Assembly: GCA_002706765.1 (NCBI GenBank)
Contig: PAJV01000032.1
Coordinates: forward strand, 1-64,000
From: Gimesia sp.
GTDB lineage: Bacteria; Planctomycetota; Planctomycetia; Planctomycetales; Planctomycetaceae
DNA: 64,000 nucleotides
Direction of reading: 5' to 3'
This document shows positions 1 through 8,831 of this stretch, piece after piece (within the stretch, counting starts at the first letter, position 1; every line of letters starts with the position of its first letter). Made by a program: the position numbers and the translations under genes. The notes below the pieces were generated by a model. The model saw only the letters and a program-made list of their open reading frames with translations, did no database searches and was not told the DNA's origin.

Positions 1-59
1 TACGTTAAGAGTTTCCGAAAGGAAGCAGGCTTGCATCGAGGCGGAGGTCTCCACCTCAG
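1..59 (+). ncRNA. ffs: Probable SRP RNA (4.5S-type), 3' part only
   Basis: The first bases fold as a short hairpin: TTCC, a GAAA tetraloop, then GGAAGCAG at about 10-27. The GNRA loop followed by GGAAGCAG is the hallmark of the domain IV tip of bacterial SRP RNA, the site bound by Ffh. The 5' strand of the long hairpin would lie left of the window, and a strong intrinsic terminator follows at once, as expected for a small RNA gene. The 5' side here (GTTAAGAG) differs from the common GTCAGG, so the call is tentative. It could instead be the end of another structured RNA. Confidence 0.45.
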
Positions 60-92
60 GCACTCTCATCAAACGGGTGAGAGTGCTTTTTT
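60..92 (+). terminator. Intrinsic terminator after the left-edge RNA
   Basis: A 9-bp perfect stem (GCACTCTCA paired with TGAGAGTGC, 60-68 with 78-86) is followed by six T residues at 87-92. The T-tract lies only on the plus-strand side, so it ends rightward transcription entering from the left. The convergent oxidoreductase gene ends just beyond it at 100. Confidence 0.85.
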
Positions 93-99
93 AATGCGC

Positions 100-1119
100 T
101 TATTTAGGGAAGAAGTCGGCCAGGTTCACAACGGTTTCGGTTCGCGCAGAATAGTCCAGGGCATTCAGCACCCGTTGTGTGTTAATTCCCAGATCAGGCC
201 ATTGCTGCTCCAGGTGACCCGAGCGAATGATCTTGCAGAAATGATTGATCATGCAGGTTTCCTGTAAGGGATTTTCTGTTTCGTACTTCGTCGAATTTCC
301 CTGGGAATCGGTAATGTGGAATTGTGGTCTGGTATTTTCCCAGGGGCGGGTGAAATCGTCACAGACCAGCGATCCTTTTGTTCCGGCCAGTTCGAACCAT
401 TTTCGCATGCTGATATCAAATCCACAGTCAAAGGAAGCGATGCGGTCTTTACTGAACCACATTATTCCGGAGAAGTTGTAGTCGACATCATTCAAGGGCC
501 GTGCTGTCCCAAATACTTTTTGTGGCAATTCATTGAATGCCCACAGCGCGACTCCGATACAGTACCAGCCCAGGTCACCCAGGGAGCCTCCTCCGAGGTT
601 GCGTTGTAACCGGAGATCATTTTCCGGGACTTTATCCCAGCAGAAAGTGAATGCGGATGTCAGGCGACGGTGTTCGCCTAGGACATCACTGCGGATCAAT
701 TCCAGGATCTTTTTGGTCCGCGGATGATGATACCACATGACACCGTCCATCAGTTGGACTTGCTGCTCCAGACAGACACGTCGCATTTCGCGCGCCTGGT
801 TTACATTGAGAGCCAGTGGTTTTTCACAGAGGACGTGCTTACCGGCTTTGGCAGCACGCACTGTCCATTCACCATGCAGGGAAGGGGGCAGTGGAATGTA
901 AACGGCGTCGATTTCGGGATCGTGCAGCAGGGCTTCGTAACTGCCCACACTGCGCTTTACGTGATGTTGCTTTGCCCAGGCAGCCGCTTTCGCAGAATCG
1001 CGACTGGCAATGCACGTTACTTCTGCATTTTCAGCTTGATTAATAGCAACGCAGATTTTCTCTGCAATACGAGCCGTCCCCAGGATTCCCCAGCGAACAG
1101 TTCGGTTTGAGTCTCTCAT
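100..1119 (-). CDS. Gfo/Idh/MocA family oxidoreductase
   Basis: A 339-residue NAD(P)-dependent oxidoreductase of the Gfo/Idh/MocA family, which usually oxidises or reduces sugars, inositols or their derivatives in the cytoplasm. The N-terminal Rossmann fold shows GILGTARIA at residues 11-19, and the family EKP motif sits at 99-101 inside CEKP; that Lys normally takes part in catalysis. The C-terminal half is the alpha/beta substrate domain. There is no signal peptide, so this is a cytoplasmic member rather than one of the Tat-exported forms common in planctomycetes. The gene stands alone, and the substrate cannot be told from sequence or context. The start ATG at 1119 gives the usual family length. 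Confidence 0.88.
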   Translation of the reverse strand: MRDSNRTVRWGILGTARIAEKICVAINQAENAEVTCIASRDSAKAAAWAKQHHVKRSVGSYEALLHDPEIDAVYIPLPPSLHGEWTVRAAKAGKHVLCEKPLALNVNQAREMRRVCLEQQVQLMDGVMWYHHPRTKKILELIRSDVLGEHRRLTSAFTFCWDKVPENDLRLQRNLGGGSLGDLGWYCIGVALWAFNELPQKVFGTARPLNDVDYNFSGIMWFSKDRIASFDCGFDISMRKWFELAGTKGSLVCDDFTRPWENTRPQFHITDSQGNSTKYETENPLQETCMINHFCKIIRSGHLEQQWPDLGINTQRVLNALDYSARTETVVNLADFFPK

Positions 1120-1474
1120 AAGATGTGTTCCAAAGCGGTATTAAATAAGAATTATGAAAAAAAATTTGAAATCTTCAAACCAAATCGTTATTGTTGAGAG
1201 AGTGAGCAGCTTGTGTTTTTCTAATTTTCCATTCTTAATTTCGCATAAGTTCCGCTCAATATCACAGACTTGCAAAGTTCTGTAAAGTGTTCGTCGTTCA
1301 GTTTACCTGTCAGATTTTAAGTCGCGATCCTGTCACTATTCAAATTCACCGGGCTTAACGAGGCAGGCACTTTTCTTGTGTGCATGCCTTGAACATATGC
1401 GTTCTAAAAAAGCGTTCGCATTGAACACTATTACCAGATCACCGGTTGAGTGATGTGGTAGACAGGAGTTGAAA
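1120..1474. other. Intergenic region, AT-rich, between divergent genes
   Basis: About 355 bases with no convincing ORF. At 1165-1179 there is a short inverted repeat, TTTGAA-ATC-TTCAAA. It overlaps a possible plus-strand promoter (TTGAAA at 1166, 17-base spacer, TATTGT at 1189). Both are weak candidates. Nothing else is recognised. Confidence 0.3.
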
Positions 1475-2323
1475 ATGGTCAAACGAATACACTTGCCAAC
1501 TGTGCTGGGGATGATGCTGTTTTTGTGCAGCACATCCATAGCTCCCGTCAACGGCACTCCTAAAAAAGGTGTCATGACAAAATTGAGTCTCAAGCCGGAT
1601 GCACCGCAGGTGGATCTGTTCGCGGGAATCGAAAAGCAGCAACTGGGGGCGCGTGTCTATCCCATGAGTGCTTACAGTTCTTCCGTCTTTATTTCCAATC
1701 TGACGACGGAACCGCTCACAGTGAAAATTCCTGCAGCCGTTTCTTCGGTTCACATCCTGGCTCAGGCCGGACCAGGTCCGGGACTGTTACAGTCCTTGCA
1801 GGATGGTCAGCAGACACAGGTGGGAGACAGCCAGGCTGTGGGAGGAAATCTGAATCCAGTAGGAAACAATCAGAATATTGACTTCAACGGATTGTTTACC
1901 ATTCCCCCCGAACAAACTGTGAAATTAAAACTCAGTTCGGTTTGCCTGGAGCATGGGAAGCCCTGTCCCTCCAGCATCAAGACTTATGAGTTACGCCCCA
2001 TTGAATCCCAGGTCAAGGATCAGGCACTGGTCTTAGTACTGCAGAAGTTTAATCCCAAACGTGATGATCTGGAAATGGTGCAGGCTGTCGCCTGGCATTT
2101 GAGCAGTCACATGGGTTGGCAGGAACTCGCCAGCAAAAAGAAAAACAAGATCATAGGTGGCGGAATTCCCTACTTTACTCCAGCACAACTGACTGCTGCC
2201 CAGAAAGTGGTAGAACTCGCCAGGATCGAATCACATAAACTGGAAGCTCGCGAAGCAAAACCATTTACTGATTCAAAAGAGGATTCTGTAGCGCGTCCCA
2301 TATTAAGTCGAATTCGCCAGTAG
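1475..2323 (+). CDS. Secreted protein of unknown function
   Basis: A 282-residue protein of no family I recognise. It begins with a basic stretch and hydrophobic core (VLGMMLFLC) typical of a Sec signal peptide, with likely cleavage near residue 27 after VNG. The mature part includes a Gly/Gln/Asn-rich segment at about 110-150 and a Lys/Glu-rich C-terminus. The start ATG at 1475 is preferred over an in-frame TTG at 1469 because CAGGAG at 1463-1468 abuts the TTG but lies 6 bases before the ATG. Single-gene unit followed by a terminator. Confidence 0.6.
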   Translation: MVKRIHLPTVLGMMLFLCSTSIAPVNGTPKKGVMTKLSLKPDAPQVDLFAGIEKQQLGARVYPMSAYSSSVFISNLTTEPLTVKIPAAVSSVHILAQAGPGPGLLQSLQDGQQTQVGDSQAVGGNLNPVGNNQNIDFNGLFTIPPEQTVKLKLSSVCLEHGKPCPSSIKTYELRPIESQVKDQALVLVLQKFNPKRDDLEMVQAVAWHLSSHMGWQELASKKKNKIIGGGIPYFTPAQLTAAQKVVELARIESHKLEAREAKPFTDSKEDSVARPILSRIRQ

Positions 2324-2334
2324 CGACGCTAAAA

Positions 2335-2363
2335 AAACAGGGGACCTGGTAAGTCCCCTGTTT
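2335..2363. terminator. Bidirectional intrinsic terminator
   Basis: An 11-bp perfect stem (AAACAGGGGAC, 2335-2345, with GTCCCCTGTTT, 2353-2363) and a 7-base loop. The left flank is a run of A residues (2331-2337), which reads as a T-run on the minus strand. It therefore suits the leftward ettA transcript best and also the end of the rightward secreted-protein gene. Confidence 0.8.
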
Positions 2364-2491
2364 GAACTCAATTCTGGTGTGCGCGAGCAATTAGAGTGTA
2401 CCCCGTTTTGCTGCCGTGATTCCAAGGTCTTGGGGCGGCCATGGGGCCGAATCTAATTCACAAAGATACGCTATAGTGAATGTGAGGCGAT

Positions 2492-4165
2492 CTAACGTGA
2501 AAGTGGTTTGAACTGCAGTCGATGTGGTGAGTCTGCGTCTTTGCCCAGTTCTTCATGCCGCTTGGCTTCGTACATTTTGTAGTTTCCTTCAAACCAGCGA
2601 ACTTGGCTGTCTCCTTCAAAGGCGATGATATGTGTCGCCAGACGATCGAGGAACCAACGGTCGTGGCTGACCACCAGGGCACAACCCGTATAGTGTTCCA
2701 GTCCTTCTTCCAGGGAGCGCAGTGTGTCGACGTCAAGATCGTTGGTAGGTTCGTCCAGCAGCAGCAGGTTTCCACCAGACCGCAGAAGTTTCGCCATGTG
2801 AACCCGGTTGCGTTCTCCGCCGGAAAGCTCACCAACCAGTTTCTGCTGATCCGGACCTTTGAAGTTAAAACGACCTACATAGGTACGGGCATGTATGCTC
2901 GATTTTCCGACGACCAGATGCTCGTGCCCCTGGGAAATTTCTTCGTAGACGGTTTTTTTCGGGTTCAAAGAATCGCGGCTCTGATCAACGTAGGACAACT
3001 CTACCGTTTCACCTAACTCCAGCGTTCCACTGTCAGGCTGTTCCTGTCCCATGATCATTTTGAAGAGTGTTGTTTTGCCGGCTCCGTTGGGGCCGATCAC
3101 TCCGACGATACCACCACGGGGCAGTTCAAAACTGAAGTTTTCAAACAGCAGTTTGTCTCCAAAACCTTTGGTCAGGTTTTCGGCGATGAGTACCCGGCTG
3201 CCCAGGGGGCGGGAAATCGGGATTTGGATATCGGAAGCATCGTCCCGATTCGCATAATCTTCCGCGGCGAGTTCTTCATAGCGTTGGACGCGGGCTTTGT
3301 TTTTGGTTGCCTGGGCTTTAGGTGACATGCGAACCCATTCCAGTTCCCGTTTGAGAAATTTCTGTCGTTTGGATTCCTGTTTTTCTTCGACAGCCAGACG
3401 GGCCTGCTTTTGTTCGAGCCAGGATGAATAATTGCCTTCAAATGGAATTCCCCGTCCGCGTTCCAGTTCCAGAATCCAGCCAGCGACGTTATCCAGGAAA
3501 TAACGATCGTGGGTGATTGCAACGACGGTACCCTGGAAAGTATGCAGGTAGCGTTCGAGCCAGGCAACCGATTCTGCATCCAGGTGGTTGGTCGGTTCGT
3601 CGAGTAACAGCAGATCGGGGTTCTGTAACAGGATTTTACACATGGCAACGCGGCGTTGTTCTCCACCGGACAATGTGCCGATCACGGCATCACCGGGGGG
3701 GACCCGCATCGCATCCATGGCAATTTCGAGCGTACGATCCAGTTCCCAGAGATTGGCGGCATCGATTTGATCCTGCAGTTTGGCCTGCTCTTCAATCAGC
3801 TTTTCCATCTCTTCAGGAGTGGGGTCCTCGCCAAACTTCATGTTGACTTCATTGTAACGATCCATAATCGCCTGAGACTCTGCAACCGCTTCGGCAATGC
3901 ATTCCTCTACCGTCTGTTTCGGATTTAAATCGGGTTCCTGTTTAAAGTAGCCGATTTTAATTCCCTTGGCAGGCCGGGCTTCGCCGGTGAAGGTAGTATC
4001 CTCGCCTGCCATGATTTTCAGCAGCGTACTCTTTCCCGCACCGTTCGTCCCCAGGACACCGATTTTTGCTCCCGGGAAAAAGGAGAGCCAAATGTCTTTC
4101 AGAACCTCTTTCTGTTCAAAAACTTTGGTGACGCCTTCCAGTTGCATAATGTATTGTTGTGCCAT
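2492..4165 (-). CDS. ettA: Energy-dependent translational throttle protein EttA (ABC-F ATPase)
   Basis: A 557-residue ABC-F protein with two nucleotide-binding domains and no membrane segment. EttA binds the ribosomal E site and couples the energy state of the cell to the first step of elongation. Walker A of domain 1 is GTNGAGKST at residues 39-47, with signature LSGGEQRR and Walker [13 protein letters not shown]. Domain 2 has [17 protein letters not shown] and [12 protein letters not shown]. The Lys/Arg-rich linker (about 240-325, with [10 protein letters not shown]) is the P-site-tRNA-interacting region. Length matches E. coli EttA (555). The gene stands alone and shares a terminator with the convergent neighbour. 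Other ABC-F proteins are the only real alternative. Confidence 0.95.
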   Translation of the reverse strand: MAQQYIMQLEGVTKVFEQKEVLKDIWLSFFPGAKIGVLGTNGAGKSTLLKIMAGEDTTFTGEARPAKGIKIGYFKQEPDLNPKQTVEECIAEAVAESQAIMDRYNEVNMKFGEDPTPEEMEKLIEEQAKLQDQIDAANLWELDRTLEIAMDAMRVPPGDAVIGTLSGGEQRRVAMCKILLQNPDLLLLDEPTNHLDAESVAWLERYLHTFQGTVVAITHDRYFLDNVAGWILELERGRGIPFEGNYSSWLEQKQARLAVEEKQESKRQKFLKRELEWVRMSPKAQATKNKARVQRYEELAAEDYANRDDASDIQIPISRPLGSRVLIAENLTKGFGDKLLFENFSFELPRGGIVGVIGPNGAGKTTLFKMIMGQEQPDSGTLELGETVELSYVDQSRDSLNPKKTVYEEISQGHEHLVVGKSSIHARTYVGRFNFKGPDQQKLVGELSGGERNRVHMAKLLRSGGNLLLLDEPTNDLDVDTLRSLEEGLEHYTGCALVVSHDRWFLDRLATHIIAFEGDSQVRWFEGNYKMYEAKRHEELGKDADSPHRLQFKPLSR

Positions 4166-4304
4166 GACTTATTCTCTTGTCCTGCGGGACGGATACTCTG
4201 GAGTGAAGTTTTAGTTATGAACGCCTGTGTTTGACATGCCGCATACCATAGCTGTACGGTCACTGCAAGTCACTGGAAACGGACGACTACTCTCGGAATT
4301 AGTC

Positions 4305-4322
4305 AAAAAACCCGTTAAACGG
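4305..4322 (-). terminator. Possible weak terminator after the DUF2079 gene
   Basis: On the minus strand a short stem, CCGT-TTA-ACGG (4312-4322), runs straight into a G and six T residues (complement of 4305-4310), about 30 bases beyond the stop at 4352. The stem has only 4 bp, so this is weak. Confidence 0.3.
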
Positions 4323-4351
4323 CGCTGATTTTAGCCATCCTGAAGCGGAAT

Positions 4352-6490
4352 TCAAGAGCGCGCGGCTGACTGCTTTTGTGAGGAAGCCGATTCCGGTTTT
4401 CGCTTTAAGATGATGAAATATCCATCAGTCTGATCAGGGAGCAGTTCCCAGCGTTCGGGGTGATCATGGTATTCGGGAATCTGATCGGGAGTTTTGATAT
4501 TGCTGTAGGGGTGCCGGGTGTCGATCACAATGTAATCGGTATCCGGTGGTGCGCCCGGCTTATTATCATTCACTTTGCGCGGATATTCACTGTAGTCATA
4601 GGAGCGGTCAAAGTGGGTATAACGCGGGTGTATAAAATCGGTTGAGGCCACACGACTTTCCGGCGGGATCAGGTTTTCGATTTTGGCAAACTGCTGTGCG
4701 CGTTCACCGGGCACATAAAGACGTTGCCAGTAATATTTTGAACCCGGATCCCAGAAGGCCAGTCCCAGTGGGCTGAGGCTGAAAAAGATTGCGGTTGCCA
4801 AAGATGAACTCCAGAGGAAATGGGCTGAAAAACTCGGCCTCCGAATGACGTCGGGTTGATGTTGTTTTCTGAATCGCTGCAACACTTCAGTCGCATTCGT
4901 TAAACCGTATGCCGCCGCCCATGCCAGGATGGGGACGATGGGGGCATGGAAATGATGTCGCGGATCGCTGGCGACTTCATTCAGGCAAAGCAGGCCGAAC
5001 AGTGGAACGGCCACCAGCAGGCGACTGGGGGAAAACAGGGGCAGAAAACCGAGCGGGACAAGAAATGCCAGGAGATTCATTAAGGTATCTGGATGCACGA
5101 GCTGGCCGAACAGCAGGCTGGGATTGAACAGTATGTTTTCGACAATTTCGGTTGGTGTTTCTCCGAATTGGCTGAAGTAGCCCACGTAATGGACTTTCGC
5201 TCCGTCACGGAACAGGGGAATCAGAACGACTACCACGACGGCCAGATAAACGACGGCAAACAGTGAGAGGCTTATTCCCGGTGCAATCGCTTTTATTTTT
5301 TCCAGATTAGAAGAAGGGGATGTGGATGTACCACGTTTGCGCTCCTGAAAAGCCCGCCAGGCAATCCAGAGCCCGAGTGGCCCCAGGATGATGGCGTAAT
5401 CTTCTTTTGAGGCGAGGGTCAGCAGCAGTAGGATGAGCGCCGTTTTCCAGTGCTTAAGTTCGATTGCTTCCAGGGCGAACAGGAGCAGAGGCACTCCAAA
5501 TGAAATGGGGCGGAAAGTTTTCAGGTCGATGGAAATATCGAGAAAATGCAGCGGGAAATAACACAGGTAAGCTGCCACCATTGCTTTGCCTGCTGTGGTG
5601 GAATGACTGTGTCTGACTGCCATACGATACAAGGGGATTGCTCCTGCAGCGAGTGCAACTGTTTCACACAGTTCCATCGTCAGGTGCGAAGGCCAGATCA
5701 GATAGAGCGGGAGCAGGAACAGGTGAATGAACTGAATATGTTCCCCCCAGAACAGGCCCTGGTCCAGATAACTGCGAAAGCCTTTGCCATGCGAAACATT
5801 CCAGAGGTGCTCTTCATACATGGCCGAGTCGCCATGCGGAATCAACAGGCCGTCGTATAATCGCCAGTTCATCCAGGTGAAGATGAAAGTGAAGATTCCC
5901 ATCATCAGACAGGAGGTGAGGGGGATTCGTCCCCTGGCTATCAGTGAATCTGACTCAATCTCAGTTGAATTGTATTGTAGAGGAATGAGCATTTCAGCCA
6001 AAGTAGCCAGCCAGCCTGCGATACTGATCGCGAACCAGAATGGGGATGTTGCCAGCAGCAGTGATTCAACACTGTCCCAGTTTAGAATAAAAGAGGAGAT
6101 CCGCAGAATTTCCCATACAGCAGGCAATAACCACCAGCGAAATCCACGGATTCCCCAGTCTGTCAATGCGGTTGGGAAGGCGTGTTTCTGGATTTTGCAG
6201 ATCAGGAATGCGCCCGAGATCCAGCAACAGCAGGCAGCGACCAGTAGATAGAGCAGCAAAGGAAAAAAGGGAATGAAGGCTGACTGGTTGACCGGATCGA
6301 TTTGGCCCGACCAGGCCTGGATCAGGGAATGCCGGAGTGAGTCACTCACGAAAAAACCGGCAATACCCTGGTTCCCCAGAATAGTCTGCAGGGCCAGGGT
6401 GACAGACCCGCTGCCCAGTAGAATACAGAGCAGGGCAAAGGTAAACTGTCGGCTGTCAAAAGATGGCTTTGTGGCAGGACGCTGGTTCAT
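4352..6490 (-). CDS. DUF2079 multi-pass membrane protein
   Basis: A 712-residue integral membrane protein with about a dozen hydrophobic helices. The segment HGDSAMYEEHLWN (about 218-230), followed by a GEH motif, matches DUF2079. These proteins resemble the GT-C fold of lipid-linked-sugar glycosyltransferases, with a conserved acidic residue after the first helix and a large soluble C-terminal part (here from about 575, with FDRSYDYSEYPRK). The enzymatic role is unknown for the family; glycosyl transfer to an envelope component is an inference. No operon partner: the next gene upstream is divergent. Confidence 0.8.
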   Translation of the reverse strand: MNQRPATKPSFDSRQFTFALLCILLGSGSVTLALQTILGNQGIAGFFVSDSLRHSLIQAWSGQIDPVNQSAFIPFFPLLLYLLVAACCCWISGAFLICKIQKHAFPTALTDWGIRGFRWWLLPAVWEILRISSFILNWDSVESLLLATSPFWFAISIAGWLATLAEMLIPLQYNSTEIESDSLIARGRIPLTSCLMMGIFTFIFTWMNWRLYDGLLIPHGDSAMYEEHLWNVSHGKGFRSYLDQGLFWGEHIQFIHLFLLPLYLIWPSHLTMELCETVALAAGAIPLYRMAVRHSHSTTAGKAMVAAYLCYFPLHFLDISIDLKTFRPISFGVPLLLFALEAIELKHWKTALILLLLTLASKEDYAIILGPLGLWIAWRAFQERKRGTSTSPSSNLEKIKAIAPGISLSLFAVVYLAVVVVVLIPLFRDGAKVHYVGYFSQFGETPTEIVENILFNPSLLFGQLVHPDTLMNLLAFLVPLGFLPLFSPSRLLVAVPLFGLLCLNEVASDPRHHFHAPIVPILAWAAAYGLTNATEVLQRFRKQHQPDVIRRPSFSAHFLWSSSLATAIFFSLSPLGLAFWDPGSKYYWQRLYVPGERAQQFAKIENLIPPESRVASTDFIHPRYTHFDRSYDYSEYPRKVNDNKPGAPPDTDYIVIDTRHPYSNIKTPDQIPEYHDHPERWELLPDQTDGYFIILKRKPESASSQKQSAARS

Positions 6491-6691
6491 TTAATTCGAT
6501 CTGGATTGAGTACGCATCAGAAGGTTGAGTCAGAACAGGTGATTCAAAAACCAGTTTTTTAAAGAAGCAGGCTGAAAAGATTCTGATTCGGGTGAAAAAA
6601 TACGGGCTCTTGCTACAATATTCTGCACGACCCCTCTCAATCAACATTCTAAATGGTTTTCATTCAGCAGGGAAGCATTACAGGTTAGACC

Positions 6692-7354
6692 ATGAAACAT
6701 TCTGATGAGCCGATTCGTGTTTATTGTGCAGGTCCTCTCTTCAATCGCAGTGAACGCGAAGAAATGACAGCAATTGCCAACCAGTTAATCGATTCTGGTT
6801 ACACTGTTTATCTGCCCCACCGTGATGGCATGGAATTTCGACTGATACTGAATGTTCTGGTAGAACGCAACTGGGATGCACCGACGGCTGCCCAGTTTCT
6901 GCATGAAGCGATCTTCGCACTCGATGTTTACCAGCTGGTGATAGAGTGTGAGGCGATGGTCTGGAATCTGAATGGCCGCACGCCGGATGAAGGGGCGGTT
7001 TCTGAAGCAGCGATGGCCTGGATTCTTGGTAAACCGCTGATTGCTTATCAGGATGACGTTCGCTCGCTGATTCAGGGGCGAGTCAATCCACTGCTGGTGG
7101 GAATGGTGGATTTTAAATCGGTTGATGAGATTGAACTCATCCCAGATACGCTTTCTGCAGCGATTAAAGCTCAGGAAATCAGATCATCGGCTTCAACCGA
7201 ACAGTTGCCGCTTAAGGTTCAACAGGCGGTCAAGGCAGGGCAGGTTTTGTGGGAAGCGCTCTGTTCTGAAGGGGCACAGGAAGATAATGAGCTGATTGCC
7301 TCTGTCGTCGAAGAACTCTTTGCTCCCAATGATCCCTCTGCGATTCTCGCTTAA
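6692..7354 (+). CDS. Nucleoside 2-deoxyribosyltransferase-like protein
   Basis: A 220-residue cytoplasmic protein of the nucleoside 2-deoxyribosyltransferase (DRT) fold. The N-terminal VYCAGPLFN matches the AGPLF start of the family. GRTPDEGAVSEAAMAWILGKP is cut here to its key parts: a DEG turn, then the Glu of VSE in the position of the catalytic nucleophile, then GKPLIAY. Family members move deoxyribose between bases or hydrolyse deoxynucleoside monophosphates. The C-terminal 70 residues are helical and have no known role. It lies 37 bases before an HD phosphohydrolase, so the pair may act on (deoxy)nucleotide pools. The exact substrate is open. Confidence 0.75.
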   Translation: MKHSDEPIRVYCAGPLFNRSEREEMTAIANQLIDSGYTVYLPHRDGMEFRLILNVLVERNWDAPTAAQFLHEAIFALDVYQLVIECEAMVWNLNGRTPDEGAVSEAAMAWILGKPLIAYQDDVRSLIQGRVNPLLVGMVDFKSVDEIELIPDTLSAAIKAQEIRSSASTEQLPLKVQQAVKAGQVLWEALCSEGAQEDNELIASVVEELFAPNDPSAILA

Positions 7355-7391
7355 ACTGTAATATCAAACGACCGGAAACTGTCGAATTCAT

Positions 7392-8723
7392 ATGAACCAT
7401 CCTTATGTAGAGATCCCGGAGTTATCGAGTCTGCAGTCAGGCAGTGGCCTGGTGCGAATTCCCTATCAGCAGGATGTGCCTTTTACCAGGCGGGTGCGGG
7501 CTCTGGTCGATACAGCCGAATTTCGCAGGCTGTCACATATCACGCAACTTGGTTTTACTGCATTGGTTTACCCGGGCGCCACTCATACGCGGTTCGAACA
7601 TGCGCTGGGCGTATATCAGAATGCGCTGCAGTATCTCTGGCAGTTGGGGAAAGACCCACGTTTTACTGCTACGATCGATGTACATACTGCCGAAGTTCTG
7701 ATTGCGGCGGCTCTGCTGCATGATCTGGGGCACTGGCCTTTCTGTCATTTGATTGAAGATATGTCGCTGGAGGGGATTCCCCGGCATGAAGCATTTGCCA
7801 GAGAGTTTCTTTCAGATGGCCGCGAACTGGCAGAGATTCTGCGATCAGAATGGGGAATTGAACCAGCCGAGGTCTTGGATATTCTGGTTCCCAGTTCTGA
7901 TACGCCGGAAATGCGGCTGGTCCGTTCGATTCTTTCAGGCCCCATCGATATCGATAAGATGGATTACCTTGATCGGGACAGCCTGCATGCCGGTGTTCCC
8001 TATGGTCGTAATTTTGATAAAAACCGACTGATTCAATCGTTGATGGTCAATGCCGCCGGTGATGGCCTGGCGATCGGTTCCAAAGGGAAGACCGCGGCAG
8101 AACTGATGGTGTTTGCCCGCTATGTCATGTTCAGCGAAGTATACTGGCATCATGCCGTCCGTTCCGCCAGTACCATGTTTGCACGGGCGTTTTACCATCT
8201 GTATCCGCAGCTCGATCTCTCCAACTACTTTCAGCTGACGGAATCCGATTCCATTTCCGTTTTACGTGCGCAAGCCCGGGGAACGGACTGTGAACGACTG
8301 GTAGAAGGGATTTTCAGTACGAAGCGACTGTTGTATAAGCGAGTCGCCGAATTCAGCTATTATGAATCATCTGAAGTATTTGAGTTGATTGCACATCGAC
8401 CTGTTGCATCGCTGGTGCGCTGGAGTGAAAACCTGGCAAAACGGCTTTCTCAGAAGTTGCAGCAACCGGTTATCTCGACAGATATTCTGATTGATGCTCC
8501 TCCCACGCATCGGGAAGTGGAATTTAATGTCGAAATTTATTCCACGCGTGAGGCAAAATATCAACCACTGCATGTTGTCTCTCCGGTGGTGGATACACTG
8601 GCCCGCAAGCAGTTTGACGATTTTGTGAAGCGGGTGCGGGTGTTTGCCCATCCCGAAATCGCCCGGCATTGTATTGAGTTGGATGATTTTGAAAAGCTGC
8701 TGATCGATTCCGTCTCAGAGTGA
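7392..8723 (+). CDS. HD-domain phosphohydrolase (dNTPase-like)
   Basis: A 443-residue protein of the SAMHD1/dGTPase-like HD superfamily. Metal-site motifs are in order: RFEHALG (His70), LLHDLGH (His110-Asp111) and IDIDKMDYLDRD (Asp186/188), plus the typical start EFRRLSHITQLG at about 44-55. Known relatives hydrolyse dNTPs to deoxynucleosides and triphosphate; others are only annotated as metal-dependent phosphohydrolases. It sits directly downstream of the deoxyribosyltransferase-like gene with the same orientation, and the two probably share a transcript. An AT-rich inverted repeat follows the stop. The family call is firm; the dNTP substrate is inferred. Confidence 0.85.
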   Translation: MNHPYVEIPELSSLQSGSGLVRIPYQQDVPFTRRVRALVDTAEFRRLSHITQLGFTALVYPGATHTRFEHALGVYQNALQYLWQLGKDPRFTATIDVHTAEVLIAAALLHDLGHWPFCHLIEDMSLEGIPRHEAFAREFLSDGRELAEILRSEWGIEPAEVLDILVPSSDTPEMRLVRSILSGPIDIDKMDYLDRDSLHAGVPYGRNFDKNRLIQSLMVNAAGDGLAIGSKGKTAAELMVFARYVMFSEVYWHHAVRSASTMFARAFYHLYPQLDLSNYFQLTESDSISVLRAQARGTDCERLVEGIFSTKRLLYKRVAEFSYYESSEVFELIAHRPVASLVRWSENLAKRLSQKLQQPVISTDILIDAPPTHREVEFNVEIYSTREAKYQPLHVVSPVVDTLARKQFDDFVKRVRVFAHPEIARHCIELDDFEKLLIDSVSE

Positions 8724-8736
8724 AAAGATTGAGATA

Positions 8737-8758
8737 ATGAAAAAACGCTGTTTTTCAT
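8737..8758 (+). repeat. AT-rich inverted repeat after the HD gene, possible terminator
   Basis: ATGAAAAA (8737-8744) pairs with TTTTTCAT (8751-8758) around a 6-base loop, 13 bases after the stop. The right arm is itself the T-run. There is little GC in the stem, so termination strength is doubtful. Confidence 0.35.
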
Positions 8759-8831
8759 AAGCCAGCTGTGATAAAATGGAGATAGTTGCAAGTACTGTCA
8801 GGCATATTATTCAAACCGGCTGGTCTCTCTC

